Source: SBBG01 sp033717875
GTDB lineage: Bacteria > Pseudomonadota > Gammaproteobacteria > Ga0077554 > Ga007554
NCBI GenBank assembly: GCA_033717875.1
Contig: JADDKJ010000001.1
Span: forward strand, 1 to 64,000
Length of the DNA stretch: 64,000 nt
Direction: 5' to 3'
Shown: positions 44,014 through 52,861 of the stretch, one piece after another
How positions within the stretch are numbered: the stretch's first letter is position 1
Layout of the letters: each line of letters opens with the position of its first letter
Program-made: the position numbers and the translations under genes
Notes under the pieces: generated by a model
The model's input: only the letters and a program-made list of their open reading frames with translations
Told to the model about the DNA's origin: nothing
The model's database searches: none

Positions 44014-44993
44014 CAGGCAATGACTCCTTCAGGGTTGGCGTGGGATGATATGGTCATGGACATGATCGCCATGCGCACCGCGATGCCGTGCGTGACCTGC
44101 TCCAGAATCACCGAACGCGGGCCGTCGGCCACGGTGGAGTCGATTTCGACGCCGCGATTGATGGGGCCGGGGTGCATGACGATGGCATCCGGCTTGGCAT
44201 AGGCCAGTGTTTCCCCGGTCAGGCCATAACGTTGGAAATATTCGTGCTCGCTGGGCAGCAGCGCGCCGCGCATGCGCTCATGTTGCAGGCGCAGCATGAT
44301 GATCACGTCGACATCGCGCAGTCCCCCGCGCAGGTCGTGATAGACATGCACGCCGAGGGCTTCGGCCTCGGCGGGGATCAACGTTTCCGGGCCGATGACG
44401 CGCACCTCGTTAACGCCCAGCGTGGTCAGCGCATGAATCTGTGAGCGCGCCACGCGCGAATGCAGGATGTCGCCGACGATGGCGACGTTGAGCGGCGCGA
44501 ATTCCTTTTTGTGGCGGCGGATGGTGAACATGTCCAGCATCGCCTGCGTGGGATGGGCATGGCGGCCGTCGCCGGCGTTGATCACGCTGATGTGCGGCGC
44601 GACGTGCCGGGCGATGAAGTGCGCCGCGCCGCTGCGGTCGTGACGCACCACGAACATGTCGCAGTGCATCGCTTCCAGGTTGTGCAGCGTGTCGAGCAGC
44701 GATTCGCCCTTGCTGGTGGCGCTCGCCGCGACGTTGATGTTGAGCACGTCGGCGGACAAGCGTTTGGCGGCCAGCTCGAAGGTGGTGCGGGTGCGCGTGC
44801 TGGATTCGAAAAACAGGTTGACGATGGTCTTGCCGCGCAGCAGCGGCACTTTCTTCACGGTTTGTTCGGCGACGCCGGAGAAGGATTCGGCGGTGTCGAG
44901 TATTTCCACCAGGAGCTTGCGGCTCAGGCCCTCGATAGTGAGGAAGTGGCGCAGGCGGCCGTTCTTGTCGAGTTGGATATTGTGGCGTTTCAT
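44013..44993 (-). CDS. pyrB: Aspartate carbamoyltransferase catalytic subunit
   Basis: PyrB makes N-carbamoyl-aspartate, the committed pyrimidine step. The 326-residue protein has the carbamoyl-phosphate motif FFESSTRTRTTFELAAKRL, GDGRHAHPTQAMLDM, VGDILHSRVARS and VMHPGPINRGVEID. The ATG at 44993 begins MKRHNIQLDKNGRLRHFLTI, close to Pseudomonas PyrB. No PyrI gene is present; the linked pyrC' supports the class A holoenzyme. Confidence 0.96.
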   Translation of the reverse strand: MKRHNIQLDKNGRLRHFLTIEGLSRKLLVEILDTAESFSGVAEQTVKKVPLLRGKTIVNLFFESSTRTRTTFELAAKRLSADVLNINVAASATSKGESLLDTLHNLEAMHCDMFVVRHDRSGAAHFIARHVAPHISVINAGDGRHAHPTQAMLDMFTIRRHKKEFAPLNVAIVGDILHSRVARSQIHALTTLGVNEVRVIGPETLIPAEAEALGVHVYHDLRGGLRDVDVIIMLRLQHERMRGALLPSEHEYFQRYGLTGETLAYAKPDAIVMHPGPINRGVEIDSTVADGPRSVILEQVTHGIAVRMAIMSMTISSHANPEGVIA

Positions 44994-45060
44994 GGTTGCG
45001 ATGGTGTCAACGATTCGCCGGATAGAATACCAGAACTTTCGCCGCCGTCTTCTCGAAAAA

Positions 45061-45567
45061 TCACCGCACCGTTTGCAGCTTGAGCGCCAGCGGTTCGGGG
45101 CCGGTGAGCTTGATGTGGGTATGACTGTCCAGCGCCAGATGCTGACCCGCCACATCGGCCTGGATCGGCAGTTCGCGTCCGCCGCGGTCGATCAGCACCG
45201 CCAGGGTGATCGCGGCGGGGCGGCCGTAATCGAAAATCTCGTTGAGCGCGGCGCGGATGGTGCGGCCGGTGTGGAGCACGTCATCGACCAGGATGATATG
45301 GCGATCATCGACGCTGAATGGCAGGTGCGAGGGTCTGACCTGGGGGTTGATGCCGATGCGCACGAAATCGTCGCGGTAGAACGAAATGTCCAGGCTGCCG
45401 AGCGGTTGGGTCAGGCCCAGCAGGCCGTGCAGCCGCTGTGCCACCCACGCCCCGCCGGTATGGATGCCGACCATCGCCGGCTCGCGCACCTGGAGACTGT
45501 CCAGGCGGGCCTTGAGATTCTGCGCCATGGCGGCGAGCAGTTGATCGATGTCAGGGAGTGGAGTCAT
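45061..45567 (-). CDS. pyrR: PyrR-type uracil phosphoribosyltransferase/regulator
   Basis: The 168-residue protein has the PRPP loop VDDVLHTGRTIRAALNE and the PyrR features IDISFYRDDFVRIG-like LDISFYRDDFV and LAVLIDRGGRELPI. Gram-positive PyrR attenuates pyr mRNA; in gammaproteobacteria its regulatory role is less clear. It sits directly before pyrB with a 67-base gap where no obvious attenuator was found. Confidence 0.93.
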   Translation of the reverse strand: MTPLPDIDQLLAAMAQNLKARLDSLQVREPAMVGIHTGGAWVAQRLHGLLGLTQPLGSLDISFYRDDFVRIGINPQVRPSHLPFSVDDRHIILVDDVLHTGRTIRAALNEIFDYGRPAAITLAVLIDRGGRELPIQADVAGQHLALDSHTHIKLTGPEPLALKLQTVR

Positions 45568-45569
45568 TG

Positions 45570-46055
45570 TTATGTGCCTTTGAGTGTGAGGTGCCCTGAT
45601 GTCCGTTGTTCCGCGAGCCAGGTTTGCAGGATGATCTGCGCCGCCACCGTATCGACGGTTTGTTTGCCGGTTTTCGCACGCCGTTTCTTCGGCGCGCCCA
45701 GCATCTCCTCGGCCGCCACGGAGGACAGCCGTTCGTCCACCAGGAACACGGGCAAACGGTAGCGTTCCCGCAGCCGGTTGCCGAAGCGCCGCGCGGCGCG
45801 TGTCATATCATGCTCGGCGCCGTCCATGTGGTACGGAATGCCGACGATCAGCGCATCGGGGCGCCAGGTTTCGATCAGGCGGCTGATGGCTTCCCAGTCG
45901 GGTGTCCCGTCCGTGGCGCGCACCGCCTCCAGCGGCGTGGTGGTGGCGGTGAGATCCTGGCCTGCCGCGACGCCGATGCGTTTCAGGCCGTAATCGAAAC
46001 CGAGAAATGTGCGAGGCTTGGAACCGGGCGCTGTTTCAGGCATGCCCGACATCAT
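45570..46055 (-). CDS. ruvX: Holliday junction resolvase-like YqgF
   Basis: The 161-residue RNase H-fold protein has FLGFDYGLKRIGVAAG, ALIVGIPYHMDG, and FLVDERLSSVAAEEML; family members act in 16S pre-rRNA 5' maturation. It overlaps yqgE by 20 bases and ends 2 bases before pyrR, the conserved yqgE-ruvX-pyrR order. Confidence 0.95.
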   Translation of the reverse strand: MMSGMPETAPGSKPRTFLGFDYGLKRIGVAAGQDLTATTTPLEAVRATDGTPDWEAISRLIETWRPDALIVGIPYHMDGAEHDMTRAARRFGNRLRERYRLPVFLVDERLSSVAAEEMLGAPKKRRAKTGKQTVDTVAAQIILQTWLAEQRTSGHLTLKGT

Positions 46056-46596
46056 TGGAGAGCCGGTTCAGATCCACGCCAAACAACGCCGCTGCCGCTG
46101 CCCAGCGATCTTCACTGGGCAGGTCGAAGAGGATTCTGGCATCGGCGGGTCCACTCAGCCAGGCATTGTCGGCCATCTCCTGCTCCAGTTGTCCCGGTCC
46201 CCAGCCGGCGTAGCCGAGCGCCACCAGCGCCTGCTTCGGCCCCTCGCCGCGCGCGATGGCTTCCAGAATGTCGCGCGAACTGGCGATGCCGATCTCGCCC
46301 ACCCTCAGCACGCTATCCCATTCCTCGCCCGGCTGATGAATGACGAAACCGCGTTCACGGTGCAGCGGCCCGCCGGCAAAGACCGGAAGAGCGGCGATCT
46401 GCTCCGTTTTGGCGTGAATGCTCATGTGTTCGAGCACATCGCCGAGCCGGATCTCCATCGGATGATTGATAACGATACCCAGCGCGCCCTCGCTGTTGTG
46501 TTCACAAATATACGTGACGCTGTGAAAAAAATTCGGATCCGCCAGCGCGGGCATGGCGATGAGGAATTGGTTGGTGAGCGATAGCTTCGGGATCAT
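46036..46596 (-). CDS. yqgE: YqgE/AlgH family protein
   Basis: The 186-residue protein has the family start SLTNQFLIAMPALADPNFFHSVTYICEHN in which the phrase NQFLIAMP is diagnostic, then GPVxxERGFVIH-type GGPLHRERGFVIHQPG and ALGYAGWGPGQLEQE. Function is poorly known. I start at ATG 46596; the frame upstream is not conserved. Confidence 0.94.
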   Translation of the reverse strand: MIPKLSLTNQFLIAMPALADPNFFHSVTYICEHNSEGALGIVINHPMEIRLGDVLEHMSIHAKTEQIAALPVFAGGPLHRERGFVIHQPGEEWDSVLRVGEIGIASSRDILEAIARGEGPKQALVALGYAGWGPGQLEQEMADNAWLSGPADARILFDLPSEDRWAAAAALFGVDLNRLSNDVGHA

Positions 46597-46661
46597 GGGG
46601 ATAGTATCGGTCAAAAAGGGGGAAGGGGAAAGGGGGGTCTCCCCCATCGGGCAGCCACTGG

Positions 46662-47534
46662 CTACTGTCCCGTTTCCAGCCGATTACTCAGAAACTGCCA
46701 GGTGCGGGTGATGTGCAGCACGTCGGTATCCCTGCGCATCCCTTCGGGGAAGGCGCCGAACGGCGCGGCGAGTTTGACGATGCGCATGGCGGCGTCGTCC
46801 AGCACTTTCTCGCCCGACGAGCGGATCAGCTTGATGTCATTGACGCTGCCGTCGGGATTCAGGGCGACATCGAGCAGCAGTTGTCCGTGCAGATTGCGGC
46901 GGCGCGCCTCCTCCGGGTAGTTGAGGTTGCCAACGGTCTCGATCTTTGCCTGCCAGGCGGCGAGATAGGTCGCATCACGGTATTCGGCGGTTCTGGCCGA
47001 GATGAAGCGATGCTTGGGGCGGCGGGCATAGGTCTGGATGGAATCGCTGAGTTCGGCTTCCAGCCGCGCAATCTCGCGGCTGCGCATCACCAGCTCGACG
47101 GCGGCGGAGGGTGCATGCGGCGCGGGTGATGTTTCATCCGCGGGCGCGGTTTGCTGCTCGGGGTTGCGCTGGGTGGTGACTTGTTCAGGTGCCGGCACGG
47201 CCTTGAATGATGAGGGCGCCTGGCTGATGGGCGCATTGCCCGGAGCCGATGAAACAGGCTCCGGTGGCGGTGCCGTGGGGCGGTGCCTGGTTTCACTCGT
47301 TCCGCCGCCTTCCTGATGCGCCTGGGCCAGAAAATCGGGATTTTCCACCTTTTTTTTGCTGGGGTTGTGAGCCAGGATGATTTCCAGCGTCGGTGTCGAT
47401 GCCGGTTCTTTACTCATCTCCCGGCTGAACGTGACCCCCAGAATCACCAACGCATGGATGACGATGGCGAAAAACAGCGTCAGGCCGAGACGGTCGGTCG
47501 GCGTAATGGGTGGAGAAGGGTTGAGGGTTGCCAT
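46662..47534 (-). CDS. TonB-like energy transducer
   Basis: The 290-residue protein has a cytoplasmic tip, one membrane segment (RLGLTLFFAIVIHALVILG), a Pro/Ala-rich periplasmic stretch (about 85-150) and a C-terminal TonB domain (YPEEARRRNLHGQLLLDVALNPDGSV). No exbB or exbD gene is adjacent. It leads the yqgE-ruvX-pyr run. Codons upstream of the chosen ATG belong to repeat B. Confidence 0.9.
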   Translation of the reverse strand: MATLNPSPPITPTDRLGLTLFFAIVIHALVILGVTFSREMSKEPASTPTLEIILAHNPSKKKVENPDFLAQAHQEGGGTSETRHRPTAPPPEPVSSAPGNAPISQAPSSFKAVPAPEQVTTQRNPEQQTAPADETSPAPHAPSAAVELVMRSREIARLEAELSDSIQTYARRPKHRFISARTAEYRDATYLAAWQAKIETVGNLNYPEEARRRNLHGQLLLDVALNPDGSVNDIKLIRSSGEKVLDDAAMRIVKLAAPFGAFPEGMRRDTDVLHITRTWQFLSNRLETGQ

Positions 47535-47538
47535 GCTA

Positions 47539-47681
47539 AGAGTCTGTCTAAAGTCTCGCTGAAGGGCGCATCGCGGCGTTGAAAATGTCCTCAAAATGCT
47601 CACATACTGCGTGTATGCTCCGCTTTTTCGGCCATTTTCGCCTTGCGCTGCATCCCTTGATCGAGACTTTAAATAGGCTCT
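47539..47681 (-). repeat. Family B structured element, reverse copy
   Basis: On the minus strand it aligns over its full length with 17141-17280. Outer stem TAAAGTCTCG/CGAGACTTTA, middle GAAAATG/CATTTTC, inner CATAC/GTATG; each differs from the 17141 copy, yet pairing is kept. It lies between the Gx transporter stop (47680-47682, shared with the repeat edge) and the tonB-like start. Confidence 0.88.
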
Positions 47682-48192
47682 ACCGAATACGGTGCAACGT
47701 CATTTGCGCGATAACGCCACTGACTATGCCAAAAATCACCGCCGCCGTCATCAGTACCGGCAGCAGATGAAATAATGCCGGATGAGGAATGAACAGGGTA
47801 TAAGCGGCATAAAACTGCCCCGCCATGTGCGCCATGGCCGCCAGCACGCTATAGCCAACCGCGCCGAAGCCCCGCCCCGGCAGCACGCCCGACAGCCGCC
47901 AGGCCAGTCCCAAGGTGATGATGCTGGCTACCGCGCCGCTCAGGCTGAGCATGAACGTAGGGGAAAGAAACGTACCCAACAACAAGCTCCCCACCACCAC
48001 CCGCAAACCCGTGATCCACGCCGCGGTCGACCAGCCGAACTGGATCAGCGCCAAAACGGTAATGACATTCGCCAGCCCCGGCTTCACTCCCGGCAGCGGG
48101 CTGGGCAAAGCGCTTTCCGCGATATGGATAGTGATCGCCAGCGCGGTAAGCCAGGCGATGCGGTGGTCGTCTGGGGTGGTATGCAGGATCAC
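47680..48192 (-). CDS. Gx transporter / heptaprenyl diphosphate synthase component I-like membrane protein
   Basis: The 170-residue protein has about five membrane segments and the family segment AESALPSPLPGVKPGLANVI, then LALIQFGW. The family is predicted to be a transporter; substrate unknown, often near NusG-II and ApbE genes (both present at 30-31.6 kb). The GTG start at 48192 overlaps the Fic stop (GTGA). The stop falls at the edge of repeat B. Confidence 0.83.
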   Translation of the reverse strand: MILHTTPDDHRIAWLTALAITIHIAESALPSPLPGVKPGLANVITVLALIQFGWSTAAWITGLRVVVGSLLLGTFLSPTFMLSLSGAVASIITLGLAWRLSGVLPGRGFGAVGYSVLAAMAHMAGQFYAAYTLFIPHPALFHLLPVLMTAAVIFGIVSGVIAQMTLHRIR

Positions 48193-49724
48193 GGAATACT
48201 GCCGCCTATTGCACCCCATTCCCGCGCGTATCCTTCCCGAACGGCGTTTTCCATGCTGGCCAACTCGTCATCGGTCAGGAACCCGAAATGCGATTCCCTC
48301 TTTCTCGCCGAAAGACGCCCATTGTTTTGCAGGCAGAGCTGGATAAAAAGATCGATGAGGCGGTCAGGCATGTCCACGATTTCCTGAATGGCCTGCCTGG
48401 TCCTGTCGTAATTGGCCAAAAAATCGAGTTCTTCCACCAGCTCGTGCTCAATGGTGAGTGTGACGAAATCGTACAACGCCTCCGCCTGTGTGGTTATGTC
48501 GATATACCGATACAGACGACCGGTTTCACCCGGCACGGTCATCTGGCCGAGATCGTCCAGGTCGTATTCAACCAGCCGCATTAGCGGGGTTGAGAACGCC
48601 TCCAGGGAGTGATCGTAAAGCGCCGGATTTTTCAGCATGGCGGCGGAGACCGGGAACATAAGCCCTTTCGGAATCGCGCCGCGCAGGAACAGGATGTTGT
48701 GAATGAGAAACCGGTGAATACGGCCGTTGCCATCCTCGAAGGGATGCATGAAGACGAACCCGTAGGAAATGGCGGCGGCATGGATAATGGCGGGGACCGC
48801 GCCTTCCTTCATCACTTGGTGGGCCGTGATCAGCCCCTCCATCAGTTCCGGGAGATCGTCAGGCTTCGGGCAGACATAATGAACGCGCTGTTTCTGGTAA
48901 GAAATCGTCTGACCGATGTAGTTCTGGTTGGTCCGGTAGTCCGTGTCCCGGAACCTGGGATCGACGATGCGGTTCTGCACATCGATCAGGAGAGGCTTCT
49001 CGCAAAAGTTCTTGTGCTCGGCCATCTCCAGCAAGCCGATGAATTTTTCTGTCCGGGAGGCGCTTGGCTTGATGTGTTCGATCTCGAATGAGGATTTGGT
49101 CTCTTTGTTGTAGAGATAGCTCAGTGCCCGTCTGAGAAGCTCCGGTGGATAGGAGGTCACGACCTCTTCACACCGTTTCCTTAAGGAGATTCCCTCCATG
49201 GCGGCGAGTTTTTCGGTGCGCCGGACGATGGGGCAGAAATCTTTCCCGCCAAGCAGATTGTCGATGACCCTCTGACGCTGCACGCGACGACCGGGCGCTG
49301 CGGTGTAGTAACGGTCCGATTCCAGCAGCTCGATGTAATTCCCCTTGGTCAGATCCGGCAGCGGGAGTTCCCGCCCGGTCAGGAATTCATATAGGAACCA
49401 GACCCTGCGGGCGTATTTGCCGGTTGGTTTCGAGCGAATCCAGGCCGCTATCTCGTCTGCCGGGACCACGTCGAACAGGGCCGACAGAAGTCCTAAGTTG
49501 ACGCCATCATATTTGAGGGCGAACTCCAGATGATCTCCCGTCCCGTCTCCAGGCCAATAGGATTGGGGATAGACGGATTCCACCTGCCCATTCTGAATGG
49601 TCGAACGCAGTGTCCCGGTCGGGCTGATGGAGGACGCGTGCCAGTTCGGCAAAGCGCTCAAGTCGTACTGCTCGATCAGAAACGCATAGCCCGCCAGCCG
49701 GTTCTGTGTCGTGTCCAACATCAT
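48189..49724 (-). CDS. Fic-domain protein (probable AMP transferase) with N-terminal inhibitory helix
   Basis: The 511-residue protein has a complete Fic core HPFEDGNGRIHR (residues 327-338) with catalytic His327 and Glu/Asp/Asn residues for ATP binding. Ahead of it, KETKSSFEIEHIK (207-219) resembles the (S/T)xxxE inhibitory motif of class II Fic proteins, so the enzyme is probably self-inhibited. The N-terminal 150 residues match DUF4172-like Fic relatives. Fic proteins modify target proteins, for example by AMPylation; the target is unknown. No separate antitoxin gene lies upstream. Confidence 0.9.
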   Translation of the reverse strand: MMLDTTQNRLAGYAFLIEQYDLSALPNWHASSISPTGTLRSTIQNGQVESVYPQSYWPGDGTGDHLEFALKYDGVNLGLLSALFDVVPADEIAAWIRSKPTGKYARRVWFLYEFLTGRELPLPDLTKGNYIELLESDRYYTAAPGRRVQRQRVIDNLLGGKDFCPIVRRTEKLAAMEGISLRKRCEEVVTSYPPELLRRALSYLYNKETKSSFEIEHIKPSASRTEKFIGLLEMAEHKNFCEKPLLIDVQNRIVDPRFRDTDYRTNQNYIGQTISYQKQRVHYVCPKPDDLPELMEGLITAHQVMKEGAVPAIIHAAAISYGFVFMHPFEDGNGRIHRFLIHNILFLRGAIPKGLMFPVSAAMLKNPALYDHSLEAFSTPLMRLVEYDLDDLGQMTVPGETGRLYRYIDITTQAEALYDFVTLTIEHELVEELDFLANYDRTRQAIQEIVDMPDRLIDLFIQLCLQNNGRLSARKRESHFGFLTDDELASMENAVREGYAREWGAIGGSIP

Positions 49725-50162
49725 CGTACCTCAAAAATTCGATGGGAATGAATTTTGGCGTCAGTCCCGAAGGGGCGAGGCGCAGGGACGCGCCGCACAA
49801 AAAATCGTTACGGTACTAAAAAAATGATTACTATGATGGTTTATTATAAAAATATAGTTACTTTGGCGGCGATATTCAAGAGAATTGTTTGGTGGCTGGA
49901 GTACGTTCAGCCTCAAGAGGTGCGGGATCGTTCATGTGGATTTCTGGCGGGTCTTGCCCGACACGGGCTGTTGAGGGCAGGCCAATGGGTGACCCTTGAT
50001 CGCTACAAGGAAGGTGATAATGACGATCGGCGGTATGGCGAGCCGGTTTGATTGTGCGCATGGCGCACGCTACAGTTTTTCACGAGAAACGATCACCCCA
50101 AAAAAATCCGCAAATCCCATTGAGAATCAATGTATAATGCGGCTTCTGGCGATCTGGGGAAA
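49725..50162. other. Gap with no confident gene
   Basis: The stretch between fic and tRNA-Leu is AT-rich around 49820-49870. A 75-residue frame at 49824-50051 (MITMMVYYKNIVTLAA to DDRRYGEPV) lacks a ribosome-binding site and known domains. Short hairpin GGCGCagggacGCGCC sits near 49790. I see no repeat family here. Confidence 0.4.
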
Positions 50163-50249
50163 TGGTGCCGAGGAGAGGACTTGAACCTCCACGGGGTTGC
50201 CCCCGCTAGCACCTGAAGCTAGTGCGTCTACCAATTTCGCCACCTCGGC
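50163..50249 (-). tRNA. tRNA-Leu (CAG)
   Basis: An 87-base type II tRNA: acceptor GCCGAGG/CCTCGGC, D arm with GGTAGACGC, anticodon loop TTCAGGT with anticodon CAG, a long variable arm (GGGGGCAACCCCG), T loop GGTTCAAGTCC, and an encoded 3' CCA. Confidence 0.97.
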
Positions 50250-50288
50250 AAGGTGTGGCGGTTGAAGTATCAACCGGAAGAGCTGCGC

Positions 50289-50317
50289 AATTTACAGGGC
50301 GCCACTTTTCTTGTCAA
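50289..50317 (-). promoter_or_regulatory. Promoter of tRNA-Leu
   Basis: On the minus strand TTGACA (50317-50312), exactly 17 bases, then TAAATT (50294-50289). Start is predicted about 30 bases before the tRNA. Confidence 0.75.
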
Positions 50318-50351
50318 TGGGTCTCTTTATTTTGTTAATCCCGGCCTCACA

Positions 50352-50436
50352 TAGATCATCGTTACCCTCATCCCGTCCCTCTTCTCCCGCACGCGGGATG
50401 AAGAGCTGGAAAGCAGGTGTATTTGATCGCCGGGTT
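50352..50436 (+). repeat. Family F repeat, copy 2
   Basis: Shares AGATCATCGTTACCCTCA, a CCCGCACGCGGG hairpin and TGTATTTGATCGCCGGGTT with 38666-38748. It lies between the tRNA-Leu promoter and rnr. Confidence 0.75.
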
Positions 50437-50536
50437 TAACCACGAAAATGGAAGAAATAGATAAATAAATGAATAGCGTACAATCAAAAATTATTGTTTC
50501 GGCGATGGCCGCGGCAAGCGGCGAGAGGTGCGGTTG

Positions 50537-52861
50537 ATGGCGCGGCGTCGTTCCAAGGAAAAGGCCGATCCCCACGCCGAACGTGAGGCGGCCAAATACG
50601 AGCGGCCCATTCCCAGCCGCGAATTCATCATGCAGCTTCTGCAGGAGCGGGAGGAGCCGCTCACGGGGGAGCGGATCGTCGAGGCGCTGGGGTTGACCGA
50701 TGAGACGGATCAGGAGTCGTTGCGCCGCCGGCTGAACGCCATGGAGCGTGATGGCCAGGTGGTGCGCAACCGGCGCGGCGGCTATGGTCTAGTGGACAAG
50801 ATGGATCTGGTGCGCGGCCGGGTGATCGGGCATCCCGACGGCTTTGGTTTTCTCGTGCCCGATGAAGGCGGCGACGACCTCTATCTGTCGCCGCGCCAGA
50901 TGCGGTTTTGCATCCATGGCGACCGCGCCGTGGCGCGCATTTCCGGCATCGACCGCCGTGGCCGCCGCGAGGGCGTGCTGGTGGAGATCCTGGAACGCGG
51001 CACGCAGCGTGTCGTGGGCCGTTTTTACAAGCAGGAAGAACAGGTCGGGGTCGTCGTTCCCGACAACAAGCGCATCACGCATGACATTCTGGTGCCGGCG
51101 GATCACCAGGGTGCGGCGCGCCACGATCAGATCGTGGTGGTGGAGTTGCTTCAGCAGCCGGACAAGTACACCCGTCCGTTGGGGCGGGTGATCGAGGTGC
51201 TGGGCGATCACATGGCGCCGGGTCTTGAGATCGAGGTTGCCATCCGCTCGCATGAAATCCCCCTGGAGTGGCCGGAGGGTGTGCGCGACGAGATCGCCGG
51301 GTTGTCTCCCGAAGTGCCGGAAGAGGCCAAGGAAGGGCGGGTGGATTTGCGCGAGGTGCCGCTGGTGACCATCGACGGGGCCGATGCGCGCGATTTTGAC
51401 GACGCCGTGTATTGCGAACGCCGCCGCGGCGGCTGGCGCTTGCTGGTGGCGATCGCCGACGTCTCTTCCTATGTGGACCCTTACACCGCGTTGGATAACG
51501 AGGCGCGCGAACGCGGCAACTCCGTTTATTTTCCGCAGCGCGTGATCCCCATGCTGCCGGAGATCCTGTCGAACGGACTGTGCTCGCTCAATCCGCACGT
51601 CGACCGGCTGTGTCTGGTGTGCGAGATGTTCATCGACGACGAGGGCGAGATCACCCGTCATCGCTTTTTCGAAGGGGTGATGCGCTCCGCCGCGCGACTG
51701 ATTTATGACGATGTGGCCGCGATGCTGGCGGGCGAAGAACCGGCGCTGCGTGAAAAGCACGCCGTATTACTGCCCCATCTCGAAGAGCTGTATGCCTTGT
51801 ACAAGGCGCTTTATCAGGCGCGTCAGCGGCGCGGCGCCATCGATTTCGAAACCACCGAGACGCGCATCGTCTTTGGCCCGGAACGCAAGATCGACCGCAT
51901 CGTGCCCGTGGTGCGCAACGACGCCCACCGCATCATCGAAGAGTGCATGATCGCGGCCAATGTCGCGGCGGCGCGGTTTCTGCTCAATCGCAAGATTCCC
52001 GCCGTCTATCGCGTGCATCCCGGGCCCACCACGGAGAAGCTGGCCGACCTGCGCGCGTTTCTGGGCGAGGTGGGGCTGGCCCTGCGCGGTGGCAAGGAGC
52101 CCGAGGCGAGACACTATGCCGAGCTGCTGAACCAGGTGCGCGGCCGCCCCGATCATCGTTTGCTCCAGACCGTGATGCTGCGTTCGCTGGGGCAGGCGAC
52201 CTATCACCCGGAAAACACCGGGCACTTCGGTCTGGCTCACGAGGCCTATACCCATTTCACTTCACCGATCCGCCGCTATCCCGATTTGCTGGTGCATCGC
52301 GCCATCCGTCATGCCGTGGCGGGAAAGAAAGCCAAAACATTTAACTACGCGGTGGAGGATATGGAGTCGTTCGGCGCGAACTGTTCCACCACCGAGCGCC
52401 GCGCCGACGAGGCGACGCGCGACGCCGTCGACTGGTTGAAGTGCGAGTTCATGCTCGACAAGGTGGGCGAGGAATTCGATGGCATCATCAGCAGCGTGAC
52501 ATCGTTCGGCATCTTCGTCGAGTTGAAGGAAATCTATGTCGAGGGCCTGGTGCATGTAACGGCGCTGAAGAATGACTACTACCATTTCGACAGCGTCGGC
52601 CATCGCCTGCGCGGCGAGCATACCGGCAAGGTCTATCGCTTGTCCGACCCGGTGCGGATTCGCGTGATGCGCGTCGATCTCGATAATCGGAGAATCGATT
52701 TTGATCTCGCCGAAGCTCAGCCCGAGGAGCGCGCGGCGAAAAAGAAGAAAAAGGTAGAAAGCCCTGCGACGCCGAAAGAAGGACAAGCGAAAGCGGAAGA
52801 AACGCCAAAGGCGGCCAAAAAGAAGCGCAAGCCTCGTAGAAGGCGGAAGAAAGCGGCGTGA
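50537..52861 (+). CDS. rnr: Ribonuclease R
   Basis: 3'-5' exoribonuclease that degrades structured RNA. The 774-residue protein shows an N-terminal HTH-like domain (ERIVEALGLTDETDQESLRRR), cold-shock domains, the RNB catalytic core IDGADARDFDDAVYCE with Asp residues, HFTSPIRRYPDLLVHRAI, an S1 domain from EFDGIISSVTSFGIFVEL, and a Lys/Arg-rich tail of about 50 residues. ATG 50537 is preferred over GTG 50528. Its stop overlaps rlmB. Confidence 0.96.
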   Translation: MARRRSKEKADPHAEREAAKYERPIPSREFIMQLLQEREEPLTGERIVEALGLTDETDQESLRRRLNAMERDGQVVRNRRGGYGLVDKMDLVRGRVIGHPDGFGFLVPDEGGDDLYLSPRQMRFCIHGDRAVARISGIDRRGRREGVLVEILERGTQRVVGRFYKQEEQVGVVVPDNKRITHDILVPADHQGAARHDQIVVVELLQQPDKYTRPLGRVIEVLGDHMAPGLEIEVAIRSHEIPLEWPEGVRDEIAGLSPEVPEEAKEGRVDLREVPLVTIDGADARDFDDAVYCERRRGGWRLLVAIADVSSYVDPYTALDNEARERGNSVYFPQRVIPMLPEILSNGLCSLNPHVDRLCLVCEMFIDDEGEITRHRFFEGVMRSAARLIYDDVAAMLAGEEPALREKHAVLLPHLEELYALYKALYQARQRRGAIDFETTETRIVFGPERKIDRIVPVVRNDAHRIIEECMIAANVAAARFLLNRKIPAVYRVHPGPTTEKLADLRAFLGEVGLALRGGKEPEARHYAELLNQVRGRPDHRLLQTVMLRSLGQATYHPENTGHFGLAHEAYTHFTSPIRRYPDLLVHRAIRHAVAGKKAKTFNYAVEDMESFGANCSTTERRADEATRDAVDWLKCEFMLDKVGEEFDGIISSVTSFGIFVELKEIYVEGLVHVTALKNDYYHFDSVGHRLRGEHTGKVYRLSDPVRIRVMRVDLDNRRIDFDLAEAQPEERAAKKKKKVESPATPKEGQAKAEETPKAAKKKRKPRRRRKKAA

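Noticed and set aside
42268..44202. 644-codon plus-strand open frame
   Set aside because: Antisense to thioesterase, pyrC' and pyrB, all of which have clear motifs on the minus strand.
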